The notes: a model not told the origin generated them from the letters alone. A stretch of 64,000 bases of DNA from CAIVVT01 sp963757265 (GCA_963757265.1 CAVWRA010000003.1:62001-126000), one strand, 5' to 3'; positions 1 through 9,317 are shown, counted from the first letter of the stretch. A program made the numbers and translations.

Positions 1-456
1 CAGAACCCATATGGGCACGGAGATGGGGAAGTAAGCGTATTCATAGATCTGCTTGAGAATCCACTTGCCCGTCGCGATCGCGACCACCAGCCCTGCCAGA
101 TTCAACACGCCGTAAGTGATCGCCGCGCTCCAGGCAAACGTGTAGCACACGCGCCGGTACATCAGGTTCGGCTTGTCCTCGGTAAAGCGGATAATGTACG
201 GAGCGGGTTCGCAGCCCGGCAGGTTGCCCCTCAATCCCGCGATGCTGGTGCCGATCATCACCGCCGCCAGCCAGATCGCCATGTTGCTGTGAAAGCCGTG
301 GGCGAACAGGTCGAACGTCATCGGTCCGGGGATGAGGAAAAAAACGAAGACCCAGATGGGCCAGTGGTTGAAGCGATAATAGGTCTTGTTTTGTGTGCGG
401 ATCTTCCGCTCCGTATCAAGCTGAATTCTTACTCCGGCGGGGGTCGTGGCTCGCAT
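1..456 (-). CDS. Integral membrane protein of unknown function, C-terminus beyond window
   Basis: The reverse strand is open from an ATG at 454-456 to the window edge, giving 152 codons with no stop. After a short basic N-terminus the product has a strongly hydrophobic stretch (WPIWVFVFFLIPGPMTFDLF), a second one around residues 60-75 and a third near residues 115-130, so it is a multi-pass inner-membrane protein. I do not recognise the family. It is transcribed away from the ABC exporter at 571, and the 114 bp between them must hold both start regions. The true length cannot be seen. Confidence 0.7.
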   Translation of the reverse strand, partial: MRATTPAGVRIQLDTERKIRTQNKTYYRFNHWPIWVFVFFLIPGPMTFDLFAHGFHSNMAIWLAAVMIGTSIAGLRGNLPGCEPAPYIIRFTEDKPNLMYRRVCYTFAWSAAITYGVLNLAGLVVAIATGKWILKQIYEYAYFPISVPIWVL

Positions 457-570
457 GATCGGAAACACTCAGTTTGGCATACACGCGGAGCCGGCGCGAA
501 GCCGAGGCCGGCACTCGGTCCAATCCCGGATCCATACCGAACCAATGTTCAAGAGTAGGAAAACAAACGC

Positions 571-1323
571 ATGACGAAGCCGATCGTGGAGGCCCGCGCG
601 CTATGCCGCAGCTTCGGCGCACTGCGCGCCGCCCAGGACATCTCTTTCGAGGTCCGGGCGGGTGAAATTGTTGGCCTGCTCGGCCCCAACGGCGCCGGCA
701 AGACGACCATCCTGCGCATGATCGCCGGCGTCCTGACGCCCGACTCCGGACAGGTGCTGCTCAATGGTGAGGATGTCTCAGCCGACCCCATCTCAGCCAA
801 GCGCAAGATCGGCTTCCTCTCCGGCGACACCCAGATGTACCAGCGGCTGTCGCCGCGGGAGTCCTTGCAATACTTCGGACGCCTCTACGGCATGGACGAA
901 CCGCAGTTGCGCCGGCGGATCGATGAGATGATCGCGCGCCTGGAGATGGGCGCCTTCGCTACCCAGCAGTGCGGCACGCTTTCATCGGGGCAGAAGCAGC
1001 GCGCCAACATCGCGCGCGCGTTCCTGCATGAACCCGATCTTTTGATCCTCGATGAGCCCACCACCGCCCTCGATGTCGTCAGCGGCCATTTCATTGTCCA
1101 GTCGATCCGCGCCGAAAAACAGGCCGGCCGCGCCGTCCTGTTCTCGACGCACGTCATGAGCGAGGCCGAATACCTCTGCGACCGCATCCTGCTGCTGCAC
1201 GAGGGTCGGCTGGTGGACCAGGGCACGGTGGACGAGCTATTGCAGCGCTCGGGCTGCGCCAATCTCACCGACGCATTCCTGAAAAATGCCGGCATCCAGA
1301 CCGCCCGCGAGCTACTGTCATGA
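571..1323 (+). CDS. natA: ABC-2 exporter ATP-binding protein, NatA-like
   Basis: 250 aa ATPase that powers a multi-pass ABC-2 exporter. Walker A GPNGAGKTT is at residues 38-46, the LSSGQ signature at 137-141 and Walker B LLILDEP at 157-163, with the switch histidine in FSTHV shortly after. Length and motif order fit the CcmA/NatA/DrrA group. The stop overlaps the start of the downstream permease by 4 bases (ATGA), so the two are translationally coupled. NatAB of Bacillus exports Na+, but this subfamily also exports drugs and other ions, so the substrate is not established. AGGA lies about 10 bases before the ATG. Confidence 0.9.
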   Translation: MTKPIVEARALCRSFGALRAAQDISFEVRAGEIVGLLGPNGAGKTTILRMIAGVLTPDSGQVLLNGEDVSADPISAKRKIGFLSGDTQMYQRLSPRESLQYFGRLYGMDEPQLRRRIDEMIARLEMGAFATQQCGTLSSGQKQRANIARAFLHEPDLLILDEPTTALDVVSGHFIVQSIRAEKQAGRAVLFSTHVMSEAEYLCDRILLLHEGRLVDQGTVDELLQRSGCANLTDAFLKNAGIQTARELLS

Positions 1324-3461
1324 GACCCCACTATGTTTGGATCATCCTCCGCAAGGAGTTCCTGGAAGCGCTGCGCGACAAGCGCACCCTGTTTATCATG
1401 GTCGTCCTGCCGATCCTGCTTTACCCGATGCTGGTGACGCTGATCTCGCGTCTGCAGGAATCGCAGGAGGCCGAACAGAAGGCCAGGGCGTCCCGGGTCG
1501 CGGTGTGGGGCGAGTTGCCGCTGGAAGTGAAACAACGTCTCGAGATCGAAGGCAAGCTCGTCTTGCGCGAATGGGTCGGCGCGCCCGCGGCGCTGAAGGA
1601 GCGCCTCGCCGCCGGCGCCTTCACGCCTCCTCCCAAACCGCCCCTGCAGACGGAGGCGGATGAATCGCAGGCTCAGAAGCCGAAGGAGCCCGATACCGAA
1701 TGGACGCGAGCCGCGCAGACGCTCCTCCTCGGCCGCTCGGTCGACGCCGTTCTGATTCCCTGGGCGGGCTTCTCCACGGCGTTGGATAGCGGCGCCGCCG
1801 CCAAGGCATCGATCATTTATGACGCCGTGCGGCCGGACTCGATGCAGGCCCGCGCGCGGCTTTCCGACGCCCTGCGCTCCTACCGCCAGGAGCTGCTCCA
1901 GCGCCGCGAGCGGTCGCTTAGTTTGAAGTCCGGCTTCACTGACGCGCTCCAAATCGTACCCCGGAACGTCGCCGGCGAGAACCGGCGTGGCGCCCTCATG
2001 CTGGGTATGATGCTGCCTTATCTTCTGATTCTGTTGAGCGCCAGCGGCGGCCTCTACGCCGCCATCGACATGACCGCCGGAGAGAAGGAGCGCGGCACCA
2101 TGCAGACCTTGCTGTGCGCGCCCATCGATTCGTTGGAAATCATCTCCGGGAAGTTCCTCGCCGTGTGGGGCATTTCCACGCTGGCAACTCTGATTAACCT
2201 GGCCAGCCTGGCCGTGACCTTCACTCGCATCAAGATGATCCCGGGCGTCAGCATGACCATCAATCCCCTCTCCGCGCTGCTCGCCTTTGTGCTCCTGATG
2301 CCCGTATCGATGATGGTCAGCGCCTTGTTCGTCGCGGTCGGCGCGTTCGCCAAGGATTTCAAAGAAGGCCAGGCTTACCTCACGCCGATTCTGATGCTCC
2401 TGATCTTCCCCCTCGTCGCCACCATGCTGCCCGGCACCGAGCTGAACGTCTTCCTCTCATTCGTTCCCATCATGAATAGCGCGCTGCTGGTGCGCAGCGT
2501 TTTCCTCGGCGACTGGCACGCCGACATGCTGTTTCTTACCGTCATCAGCTCCTTGTCTTATGCCATGCTTACGCTCGTCTTCGCCGCGCGCGTCTACGAA
2601 CGCAATACTCTGCTGCTGGGCGGCAAGGACTCGGTCGCCAGCTTGCTCGAGTTCACTCGCCGGCCCGGCGACAAGCCCTCCGCCGGAATCGCCTTGTTCG
2701 TTTTTTCGCTTGTGCTCGTGGTCACCTTCTACGGCAGCCTGGCGCTCCATAACCAGGGCGTCGCGATAACGCTAGCCGTCGTGGAATATGGTTTCTTCCT
2801 GCTCCCCGCGATACTTTTCGCGCAGCTCAAGGGCTACAGTTTCAGGGAGACCTTTTCCCTGCGGATGCCCGGCTGGCGAGGCCTGGCGGGCTCCATTTTG
2901 ATTGGCTTATCGGCCTGGACTGTCGCCGCCGGCCTGTTCGTGCGCCTGCTCCCGCCGCCGGAGTCCTTCAATCGCGCCCTTCAAAAAGTGGTTCTGATGG
3001 AGGACCAGCCCGTGCCGTTGTGGCTCCTGTTTCTGCTCATCTCCATCTCGCCGGCTGTGTGTGAGGAAACGCTCTTTCGCGGTTTGATGTTGAGCGGATT
3101 TCGCCGCCTCGGTATGTGGCCCGCCATCCTGGCCACGGCATTTCTTTTCGGCATCGCCCACGCTTCCATCTACCGCCTGCTGCCCGTCATGGCGCTCGGG
3201 ACCTTCCTCGGTTATGCCGTCTGGAAGACCCGCTCCCTGTTCGCCGGAATCATCATCCACATGCTGAACAACGCTCTCGTTGTCGGCATGGCAAAGCTCA
3301 AGACAGTCCAGACGATTCTCGGCCTCCACGGCACGGAAACCTACCTGCCTTGGGGCTATATTGTCACCGGCGCCCTCGTCGCCGCCGCCGGCGTCGCGTT
3401 GATCGCCACCGAGCGCCACGCAGTTCAGCCTTCGCCGGCTCCCGTTCCGGCGGCCGTTTGA
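1320..3461 (+). CDS. ABC-2 permease (NatB-like) fused to a CPBP intramembrane protease
   Basis: 713 aa. Residues 1 to about 480 form an ABC-2 permease: an N-terminal membrane anchor, a large extracytoplasmic domain rich in Ala/Glu, then a block of membrane helices following GALMLGMMLPYLLIL. The C-terminal 200 residues are a separate CPBP (CAAX-protease/bacteriocin-processing) domain carrying all its glutamic-protease motifs: EExxxR at 582-587 (EETLFR), FxxxH ending at about H614 and HxxN at about 647-650. The fusion suggests that export and membrane proteolysis act on the same substrate or membrane event. It is coupled to natA by a 4-base overlap. The fusion is visible directly; the shared-substrate idea is inference. 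Confidence 0.88.
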   Translation: MRPHYVWIILRKEFLEALRDKRTLFIMVVLPILLYPMLVTLISRLQESQEAEQKARASRVAVWGELPLEVKQRLEIEGKLVLREWVGAPAALKERLAAGAFTPPPKPPLQTEADESQAQKPKEPDTEWTRAAQTLLLGRSVDAVLIPWAGFSTALDSGAAAKASIIYDAVRPDSMQARARLSDALRSYRQELLQRRERSLSLKSGFTDALQIVPRNVAGENRRGALMLGMMLPYLLILLSASGGLYAAIDMTAGEKERGTMQTLLCAPIDSLEIISGKFLAVWGISTLATLINLASLAVTFTRIKMIPGVSMTINPLSALLAFVLLMPVSMMVSALFVAVGAFAKDFKEGQAYLTPILMLLIFPLVATMLPGTELNVFLSFVPIMNSALLVRSVFLGDWHADMLFLTVISSLSYAMLTLVFAARVYERNTLLLGGKDSVASLLEFTRRPGDKPSAGIALFVFSLVLVVTFYGSLALHNQGVAITLAVVEYGFFLLPAILFAQLKGYSFRETFSLRMPGWRGLAGSILIGLSAWTVAAGLFVRLLPPPESFNRALQKVVLMEDQPVPLWLLFLLISISPAVCEETLFRGLMLSGFRRLGMWPAILATAFLFGIAHASIYRLLPVMALGTFLGYAVWKTRSLFAGIIIHMLNNALVVGMAKLKTVQTILGLHGTETYLPWGYIVTGALVAAAGVALIATERHAVQPSPAPVPAAV

Positions 3462-3556
3462 TCGTCGCTGCCTGACAATGCGCCGGCGCAGACACGGAAC
3501 GACACCCGCCTCCCCGCGCCTCTCCGGCTGCCCGCGCACCGGGCGTCAGAAGGAAC

Positions 3557-4510
3557 TCACTCTGTGACGGCCTCGATCGTCCCGGGCGCGTTGCCCTCCA
3601 GCCGGTTGTTCACAAACAGGAACGCCAGTTGCTTCTTCCGCCGCGCCCGTTCCATCAACTCCCGCAGCGCGCCCCGCGCCCCCGGATCCGGCTCCTGCAC
3701 GCGCTCATACGGCTGAAACTTCCCGACGGCCTGCTCATAACTGCGCCCCGCCCTGAGCAGCGCCCGGCTGATCAGGAAATCCGCCGTGAACGCCTCTTCC
3801 CGCGCTGTCTGCTCCTTTAGCTCCGGCATCCGCGTCCACGCATTGAAAACATGCGCGACGTTGAACGTCCGCAGCCGCTCGAAGTACGCCGGCTCCAGGA
3901 ATTCCCTGTTGCGCACCTCCACCCCATACCGCCAGCCCCGCGGCAGCGCTTCGAGAAATCGCGACAGCTCGTCTGCGAACGGCTGCACTCCCGCGTACTG
4001 GCGCTTGGAGAATGTTCCGAATTCGAAGATCAACGCGCCCACCCGTTCGCAATACGGCTGCAGCGCATTCAGAAACATACGCTCGAACAGCCCGGCGTTG
4101 AGAAAGGACTCATTCTCCGAGCCGCCCCGGCCGCCGTATCTCGCATGCGTCGGCCACGTCTTGACCGTGATCTCCTCAGGCACTTTGAAAGCGAATTTCA
4201 GGCTCTGCGGAACGCCCGCGAATAGCCGCGACCAATAACTCGCTGACGGAAACTGATAAAAGGAAAAATCGCCGCAAACCGCGGGAAATGTTTCGGCGTA
4301 CTCCCGCAGGCACTCCGCCTCGAATCTCTTCTGCGAGAACCGCCCGCGCGTGAAATAGCGTTCTGGGGTATAAATCGAACCCAGCCAGCCGGGGTATTTC
4401 CACGAACTCGTCCCGAAGTACACGCCCTCCCCGGCGAGCGCCTTCAATCGCGCCGCCAGTGGCGACCGCGCTATCGACCCGGCATCATCGAATAACGGCA
4501 GCATTCCCAT
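3557..4510 (-). CDS. DUF72 domain protein
   Basis: 317 aa, full length for the DUF72 (YecE-like) TIM-barrel family. Family landmarks are GVYFGTSSWKYPGWLGSIY near residue 30, the FSFYQFPS segment and LKFAFKVPEEIT. It ends convergently with the natB fusion (95 bp gap) and lies 161 bp downstream of the lpxL-like gene on the same strand, so it may be a distal part of that operon or have its own promoter. The biochemical role of DUF72 proteins is not settled. The second ATG (MGMLP) would cost only two residues. Confidence 0.85.
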   Translation of the reverse strand: MGMLPLFDDAGSIARSPLAARLKALAGEGVYFGTSSWKYPGWLGSIYTPERYFTRGRFSQKRFEAECLREYAETFPAVCGDFSFYQFPSASYWSRLFAGVPQSLKFAFKVPEEITVKTWPTHARYGGRGGSENESFLNAGLFERMFLNALQPYCERVGALIFEFGTFSKRQYAGVQPFADELSRFLEALPRGWRYGVEVRNREFLEPAYFERLRTFNVAHVFNAWTRMPELKEQTAREEAFTADFLISRALLRAGRSYEQAVGKFQPYERVQEPDPGARGALRELMERARRKKQLAFLFVNNRLEGNAPGTIEAVTE

Positions 4511-4671
4511 AATCGCGGGCGGGCGCGAATCTTACTCTCATGCCCTTCGCGGCCGCGCACAAACGGCCCATTTCCATTTGTCGCACGCCGGCAACAGGTT
4601 TGCAGCCGCCGCGCCGCAGCCGCAATGACTAGAGCCTGTTCAGGCCACCGTCCGCGTAGTGTGAGCAGGCC

Positions 4672-5568
4672 CTAATAGACGGGCGCGGACCCGGCCGGCC
4701 GCGTCTTCCACCGGCGGTGAATCCACAGCCATTGCTCCGGCGCTTCACGGATCGCCAACTCCAGCGCGGTCTGAACCGCCTGTGTGTCTTGACGCTGGTC
4801 GCCGGTGGGTTGAATCGGCGGATAGAATCGCAGAACATAGCGTCGTTCGGAATCCGACCACAGCGCGAACCCGGGAATGATCGCCGCGCCGGTGCGCGCG
4901 GCGAGTCTCGCGATCCCGCCATCGACACATGCTGGCAGACCGAAGAAATCGACGAAAATTCCGCGGTCCTCGGTCGTGTTCTGGTCGGCCAGGATGCCCA
5001 CGGCTGCATTGCTCCGCAGCATCTCGATGATCGGCCGGGCGGACTCGCGCCGGGAAATGATGCGGTTGCCGGACAGGCTGCGGTATCGGATGGCCAGTTG
5101 GTCCAGCAACGGGTTGTCGAGCGGCCGCACCACCACGCCCATCGGCTTCGCCATCAACGCGTGCGCGAACGCGCTCAGCTCCCAATTGCCCAGATGGCCG
5201 GTCGCGAACACCACACCTCTTCCGCGCCACAACGCCTCCTCAAAATGTTCGAAGCCCTCGTAGCGGATCCACGCCTGCACGTTTTCCTTTGTGATTTGCG
5301 GGAACTTCGCAACTGCGACCAGAACGTGCGCCATGTTGCGGAAGCAGCCCTCGATGCACGCCTGCTTCCTTTCCTGGCTGAATTCCGGAAAGGCGATTTC
5401 CAGGTTGCGCCGCGCCACGCGCGTGTATCGCCGCACGGCCGCGCGCAGCAGACTGACCGATCCCACGGCGGCCGCCTCGGACCAGCGCCTCGGCAGAGCC
5501 CGAAACACGCTGAGTATCAGACAAACCGCGGCCCACTCCACGCGATTCCGCACTGCCGAGCGGGCCAT
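4672..5568 (-). CDS. lpxL: Lipid A biosynthesis-type lauroyl/myristoyl acyltransferase (LpxL/HtrB family)
   Basis: 298 aa, normal length for LpxL/HtrB/LpxM acyltransferases, which transfer a second fatty acid onto lipid A precursors at the inner membrane. The catalytic HX5E-type motif appears as GHLGNWE near residue 120, and the later LADQN...GIFVDFFG block is the conserved acceptor-side motif. The N-terminus has a hydrophobic anchor (WAAVCLILSVF). It follows mnmA with a 10 bp gap and probably belongs to the iscS-mnmA-lpxL transcript. It implies a Gram-negative envelope with lipid A, in line with Acidobacteriota. Confidence 0.88.
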   Translation of the reverse strand: MARSAVRNRVEWAAVCLILSVFRALPRRWSEAAAVGSVSLLRAAVRRYTRVARRNLEIAFPEFSQERKQACIEGCFRNMAHVLVAVAKFPQITKENVQAWIRYEGFEHFEEALWRGRGVVFATGHLGNWELSAFAHALMAKPMGVVVRPLDNPLLDQLAIRYRSLSGNRIISRRESARPIIEMLRSNAAVGILADQNTTEDRGIFVDFFGLPACVDGGIARLAARTGAAIIPGFALWSDSERRYVLRFYPPIQPTGDQRQDTQAVQTALELAIREAPEQWLWIHRRWKTRPAGSAPVY

Positions 5569-5578
5569 ATCTTGAAGA

Positions 5579-6697
5579 CTATTCGATCCAGCCCCCGCCC
5601 AGCACCAGGTCGTCGTCGTAAAGCACCGCCGCCTGGCCCGGCGTGACCGCCCTTTGCGGCTTCTCGAAGCGCACTTCTACGACACTCGGGTCCGCGCCGG
5701 GAATCAACATCGCCTCGGCCGCGGCGTGCTTGTTGCGGATCTTCACTTGTGCCGCGCGCGGCTCGCGGACCGGCTCAATCGACACCCAGTTCACCTGCCT
5801 GGCCCGCAGCGTCGCACGCCTCAACTCAGCCTCTCGCCCGACCACCACTTGCTGCGTCGCCGCGTTCGTGGCGATCACGTACAGCGGCTCGCCGGTCGCG
5901 ATCCCCAGGCCTTTGCGCTGTCCTACGGTGAAACCGTGCACGCCCGAATGCTCGCCCAGCCGCCGGCCGGCGGCGTCCACGATCTCCCCTCGCGGCGCCT
6001 CGAATTCCCTGCCCTTCTCGCGGAACCACGCCTCGATGAACGCCGCATAATCGCCATTCGGCACGAAGCAGATCTCCTGGCTGTCGCTCTTGCGGGCCGT
6101 GGGCACGCCCAGTTCTTCTGCCAGCGCCCGCACTTCCGTTTTTCGCATCCCGCCCAATGGAAACAAAGTATGTGCTAATTGTTCCTGTCTTAAGCCCCAC
6201 AGGAAATACGTCTGGTCCTTGGCTTCGTCCACGCCCTTGCGCATCTCCCAGCGCCCCGTCGAGTCGTTGAACTCCAGCCGCGCATAGTGGCCGGTCGCAA
6301 TGCAGTCGGCGCCCACGCCCTGCGCCATCTCCAGGAAACGGTCGAATTTCACGTAGTTATTGCACAGTGTGCACGGGATCGGCGTCCGTCCCGCGAGGTA
6401 TTCGTCGATGAACGGCTGCACCACCGTCCGCTCGAAGCGCTCCTCGAAATTCACGACGTAATACGGGATGCCCAGAACGCTCGCCACCGCCCGCGCGTCG
6501 TACACATCATCCAGCGAACAGCAGCGCCCCGTCGGCGAGGCGGGCATCAGCTCCGGCAGCCGCCGCTGGTTCCACAACTGCATCGTCATGCCGACCAGCT
6601 TGTGGCCCGCTCGTCCGAGCAGTGCCGCGACCGTCGATGAATCCACGCCGCCCGACATCGCCACGGCAATCAGGGCGTCGCTTCTTACCTCACGCAT
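5579..6697 (-). CDS. mnmA: tRNA-specific 2-thiouridylase MnmA
   Basis: 372 aa cytoplasmic enzyme that makes the s2U34 modification of tRNA Glu, Gln and Lys. The N-type ATP pyrophosphatase loop SGGVDSS is at residues 15-21. C112 (in CTLCNNYVKF) and C210 (in SQEICFVP) match the catalytic and persulfide-accepting cysteines of the family; C109 adds a CxxC. The C-terminal beta-barrel follows HGFTVGQRKGLGI. The start overlaps the end of the cysteine desulfurase by 8 bases, so sulfur donor and sulfur user are made together, a common arrangement. Confidence 0.95.
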   Translation of the reverse strand: MREVRSDALIAVAMSGGVDSSTVAALLGRAGHKLVGMTMQLWNQRRLPELMPASPTGRCCSLDDVYDARAVASVLGIPYYVVNFEERFERTVVQPFIDEYLAGRTPIPCTLCNNYVKFDRFLEMAQGVGADCIATGHYARLEFNDSTGRWEMRKGVDEAKDQTYFLWGLRQEQLAHTLFPLGGMRKTEVRALAEELGVPTARKSDSQEICFVPNGDYAAFIEAWFREKGREFEAPRGEIVDAAGRRLGEHSGVHGFTVGQRKGLGIATGEPLYVIATNAATQQVVVGREAELRRATLRARQVNWVSIEPVREPRAAQVKIRNKHAAAEAMLIPGADPSVVEVRFEKPQRAVTPGQAAVLYDDDLVLGGGWIE

Positions 6698-7853
6698 GAG
6701 AGTGGACCGTCGCCGATCTGCGCAGCCGTGCCGCCGCGCTCGTTACCGCTTCGATCAGCGCCTCGACTTGCGCCGCGTCGTTGTCCCGCCCGAGCGAGAA
6801 CCGGATGCTCGACCGCGCCTCGGCCGCATCCAGCCCCATCGCCGTCAGCACATGCGACGGCTCAACGGCACCGGACGAACACGCCGCCCCGGTCGATACC
6901 TGGAATCCCGCCAGGTCCAGGGCGATCACCAGCGCCTCGCCTTCCACGCCCTCGAACAGCACATTCGTCGTGTTCGGCGTGCGCGGCGCCGACCCCGCGT
7001 TGACCCGCGTCCCCGGAACATTTTTCAAAATCGCCGTTTCGAGCCGCTCACGCAGCGCCACCAGCCGCCGTGCCTCATCCTCCCGATGCTCCACCAGCCA
7101 GCCCGCCGCACTGCCCAGCGCCGCGATGCCCGGGACATTCTCGGTCCCGGCCCGGCGTTCGCGCTCATGCCGCCCGCCGTATTGCAGCGCCTGCAGGCTC
7201 ACCCCATGGCGCACGAAGAGCGCGCCCACGCCTTTCGGCGCGTTCAGCTTGTGGCCGCTGATCGAATATAGATCCACGCCCAACGCCCTGACGTCCGCCG
7301 GCAAGCGCCCCGCCGCCTGAACCCCGTCGGAATGAAACGGGACGCCGGCCTCGCGCGCGATCCTGGCGATCGCTTCGATCGGCTGCACCGCTCCGGTCTC
7401 GTTGTTGGCGTGCATCACGGAAATCAGCGTCGTCTGAGGCCGCAGCGCCTGCTGCACATCTTCTACCGCGACCACGCCGTCACACCCCACCGGCAGCCGT
7501 GTCACGCCGGCCCCCTCGCGCTCGAGCTGCCCACACGCGCCCAATACTGCCGGATGCTCGATCCGCGTCGTGATGACGTGCTTGCCCGCCGCTCCGCCGT
7601 CGCGCCGCACCACGCCAAGAACCGCCAGGTTGTCGCTCTCAGTTCCGCCGCTGGTGAAGACAATCTCGCGCGCCTCGCACCCCAGCAGCCGCGCCACCTG
7701 CGCCCGCGCCTGCTCTACCGCGTGCCGCGCCCGCTGCCCGGCGCTGTGCGTACTCGACGGATTGCCGTAGCACTCCCTCACAACCCGCTCCAGGCTCTCC
7801 AGCACCTCCACAGAGAGCGGTGTCGTCGCATTGTGGTCGAAATAGTTGGCCAT
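6690..7853 (-). CDS. iscS: Cysteine desulfurase, NifS/IscS family
   Basis: 387 aa PLP enzyme that takes sulfur from cysteine as an enzyme persulfide. The PLP lysine is K202 in SISGHKLNAPKG and the persulfide cysteine is C325 in STGAACSSG. N-terminal landmarks are YFDHNATTPL and the TSGGTESDN phosphate-binding loop. The short SSG active-site loop fits the IscS/NifS class rather than SufS. It is first in the iscS-mnmA-lpxL operon and feeds sulfur to MnmA; no IscU or other Fe-S genes are nearby, so thiolation is the likely main role here. It diverges from the SAM hydrolase gene, leaving only 53 bp for both promoters. Confidence 0.92.
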   Translation of the reverse strand: MANYFDHNATTPLSVEVLESLERVVRECYGNPSSTHSAGQRARHAVEQARAQVARLLGCEAREIVFTSGGTESDNLAVLGVVRRDGGAAGKHVITTRIEHPAVLGACGQLEREGAGVTRLPVGCDGVVAVEDVQQALRPQTTLISVMHANNETGAVQPIEAIARIAREAGVPFHSDGVQAAGRLPADVRALGVDLYSISGHKLNAPKGVGALFVRHGVSLQALQYGGRHERERRAGTENVPGIAALGSAAGWLVEHREDEARRLVALRERLETAILKNVPGTRVNAGSAPRTPNTTNVLFEGVEGEALVIALDLAGFQVSTGAACSSGAVEPSHVLTAMGLDAAEARSSIRFSLGRDNDAAQVEALIEAVTSAAARLRRSATVHSHA

Positions 7854-7906
7854 AGGCCGCCGGCGCCAGCGAACGTGAAGGCTGTCTATGCTTAGTTTAT
7901 CAAGCT

Positions 7907-8707
7907 ATGCCGCAGCGTCCTTCGTCGTCACTGATCACCTTGTTGACTGATTTCGGCCTCCAGGATCACTTCGTGGGCGTTATGAAAGGAGTCATCGCCG
8001 CCATCGCCCCGCGCGCCCGCGTCATCGACATCACCCATGCGGTCGAGCCCTACAGCCTCAATCAGGCGCGCTTCCTGCTCGCCCGAAGCTGGCCCTATTT
8101 CCCGCGCATGACCGTTCACGTCGTCGTTGTTGACCCCGGCGTCGGCGGCCCGCGCCGCCCCATTTTGGTCGAGGCCCGAGGCCATCGCTTCGTCGGCCCC
8201 GATAACGGCATTTTCAGCGATCTGCTCGATTTGCCCGCCGTCAAGGTCCGCCATATCACCAACTCCGGTCTGTTCCTCCCCGCCGTGAGCGCCACCTTCC
8301 ATGGCCGCGACATCTTCGCCCCCGTTGCTGCGCACCTGGCCGCCGGCGTCGCCTCTTCCCGTGTCGGTCCCCGCATTGCCGACGCACTGCACGCGCCCTC
8401 CTTCGCCGCGTTGCAAACCTCGCCCCGCACCTGGTCCGGCCAGGTTCTCCATGTCGACCGATTCGGCAACCTGATCACCAATCTTCGTCTGGACGACCTG
8501 CCGGACCTCGCCCGGCAGGCCTTTTCGCTGCAACTCGGTCCGCTGCAACTCTCCGCCCTGGCGCCTAACTACGCCGCCGGCCCGCCCGGCCAGCCGATCT
8601 TAGTTGCCGGCTCGAGCGGGTATCTTGAGATCGCCGCCTATCAGGATTCGGCCGCCTCGCGCCTCGGCCTCGGCTGGGGCGAACGGGTTGATTTGACTCT
8701 CACTTAA
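7907..8707 (+). CDS. S-adenosyl-L-methionine hydrolase (adenosine-forming), DUF62 family
   Basis: 266 aa, full length for the SAM hydroxide adenosyltransferase/fluorinase-like family, which splits SAM to adenosine and methionine. Recognised by the N-terminal LLTDFGLQDHFVGVMKG, the HVVVVDPGVGG block, the GPDNGIF segment and the C-terminal IDRFGNLITN-like motif (VDRFGNLITN). The 23-residue halogenase loop of fluorinases is not apparent, so hydrolysis is the better call. It is monocistronic, divergent from iscS, and followed by about 100 bp before the ammonium operon promoter. Confidence 0.9.
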   Translation: MPQRPSSSLITLLTDFGLQDHFVGVMKGVIAAIAPRARVIDITHAVEPYSLNQARFLLARSWPYFPRMTVHVVVVDPGVGGPRRPILVEARGHRFVGPDNGIFSDLLDLPAVKVRHITNSGLFLPAVSATFHGRDIFAPVAAHLAAGVASSRVGPRIADALHAPSFAALQTSPRTWSGQVLHVDRFGNLITNLRLDDLPDLARQAFSLQLGPLQLSALAPNYAAGPPGQPILVAGSSGYLEIAAYQDSAASRLGLGWGERVDLTLT

Positions 8708-8781
8708 GGCCATTGCGCCCCGCCTCTTCGCGCCTCGCCCAGCCTTTCCCCCACACCCATGGCCTCAATCAAAAATATCGA

Positions 8782-8811
8782 TTGGAGCCACCCTCATCCA
8801 ACGCTTACACT
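8782..8811 (+). promoter_or_regulatory. Sigma70-type promoter of the ammonium-transporter operon
   Basis: TTGGAG at 8782-8787 and TACACT at 8806-8811 are separated by 18 bp. The predicted leader, about 105 nt, contains two compact hairpins just before the first gene: CCCGG-CTCTT-CCGGG around 8866-8880 and ACAACA/TGTTGT at 8891-8896 and 8903-8908. The second ends only 2 nt before the GGAGG ribosome site, so folding could influence translation start. These are sequence matches only. Confidence 0.5.
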
Positions 8812-8922
8812 TGGGAAACGGTGAGCCCCAGCTAGCTCCCGCCCAAGCCCCCGTCGCGCTGATTCCCGGCTCTTCCGGGTCCCCCGTCGCACAACAAAAT
8901 CCTGTTGTCTGGAGGTTTACGC

Positions 8923-9102
8923 ATGGGTTCCAACCCGACTCAGGCGCTCGCTGTCCTTGCGTTCCTGACCGGCTCGATCCTCTTCGTGGCCGGCCTCTTT
9001 TTCGGCGGCAGCGTTGTCTTGATGCTTCTTGCGCTCGTCGCCGTCGCCGCTTCCGTGGCCCTCTTCCTGAAGGCCAAGCCGTTGGAGAACGCCGGCGAAT
9101 AG
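8923..9102 (+). CDS. Small two-helix membrane protein
   Basis: 59 aa. GGAGG at 8911-8915 fixes the ATG at 8923, in preference to an in-frame TTG 18 bases upstream that lacks a ribosome site. Almost the whole protein is two hydrophobic helices (ALAVLAFLTGSILFVAGLFF and SVVLMLLALVAVAASVALFL) with a short acidic tail. It is the first gene of the operon that leads to the ammonium transporter. I do not recognise a family; its place suggests an accessory or assembly role, which is inference. Confidence 0.75.
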   Translation: MGSNPTQALAVLAFLTGSILFVAGLFFGGSVVLMLLALVAVAASVALFLKAKPLENAGE

Positions 9103-9127
9103 ACGCCCCACTGAAAGGAGTATCGAC

Positions 9128-9310
9128 ATGGTTGCCGTTGGTCTACTAATCATGCTCGCCGGCTTTCTGCTGAGCCTGTTGAGCCTTACTTTGGCGTCGT
9201 CCGTCAGCGCCAGGATGGCCCTTGTCCTGGTCGGCCTCGCCATCACTCTGTTCGGCCTGATCGGCGTCCTCAATCGCGCCTATCTGAAGAACCCCATTTG
9301 GAAGAGGTAA
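9128..9310 (+). CDS. Second small two-helix membrane protein
   Basis: 60 aa, preceded by AAAGGAG with good spacing. Two hydrophobic helices (residues 1-22 and about 29-48) are joined by a short loop, ending in a basic tail (NPIWKR). It lies 25 bp after the first small protein and 7 bp before the amtB start, so the three are one transcript. The two small proteins are similar in plan but not clearly in sequence. Function unknown. Confidence 0.75.
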   Translation: MVAVGLLIMLAGFLLSLLSLTLASSVSARMALVLVGLAITLFGLIGVLNRAYLKNPIWKR

Positions 9311-9317
9311 CCCGGAA

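Noticed and set aside
885..1952. A 355-codon open frame on the minus strand
   Set aside because: Antisense to the natA/natB fusion; composition is that of a GC-rich shadow with no domain.
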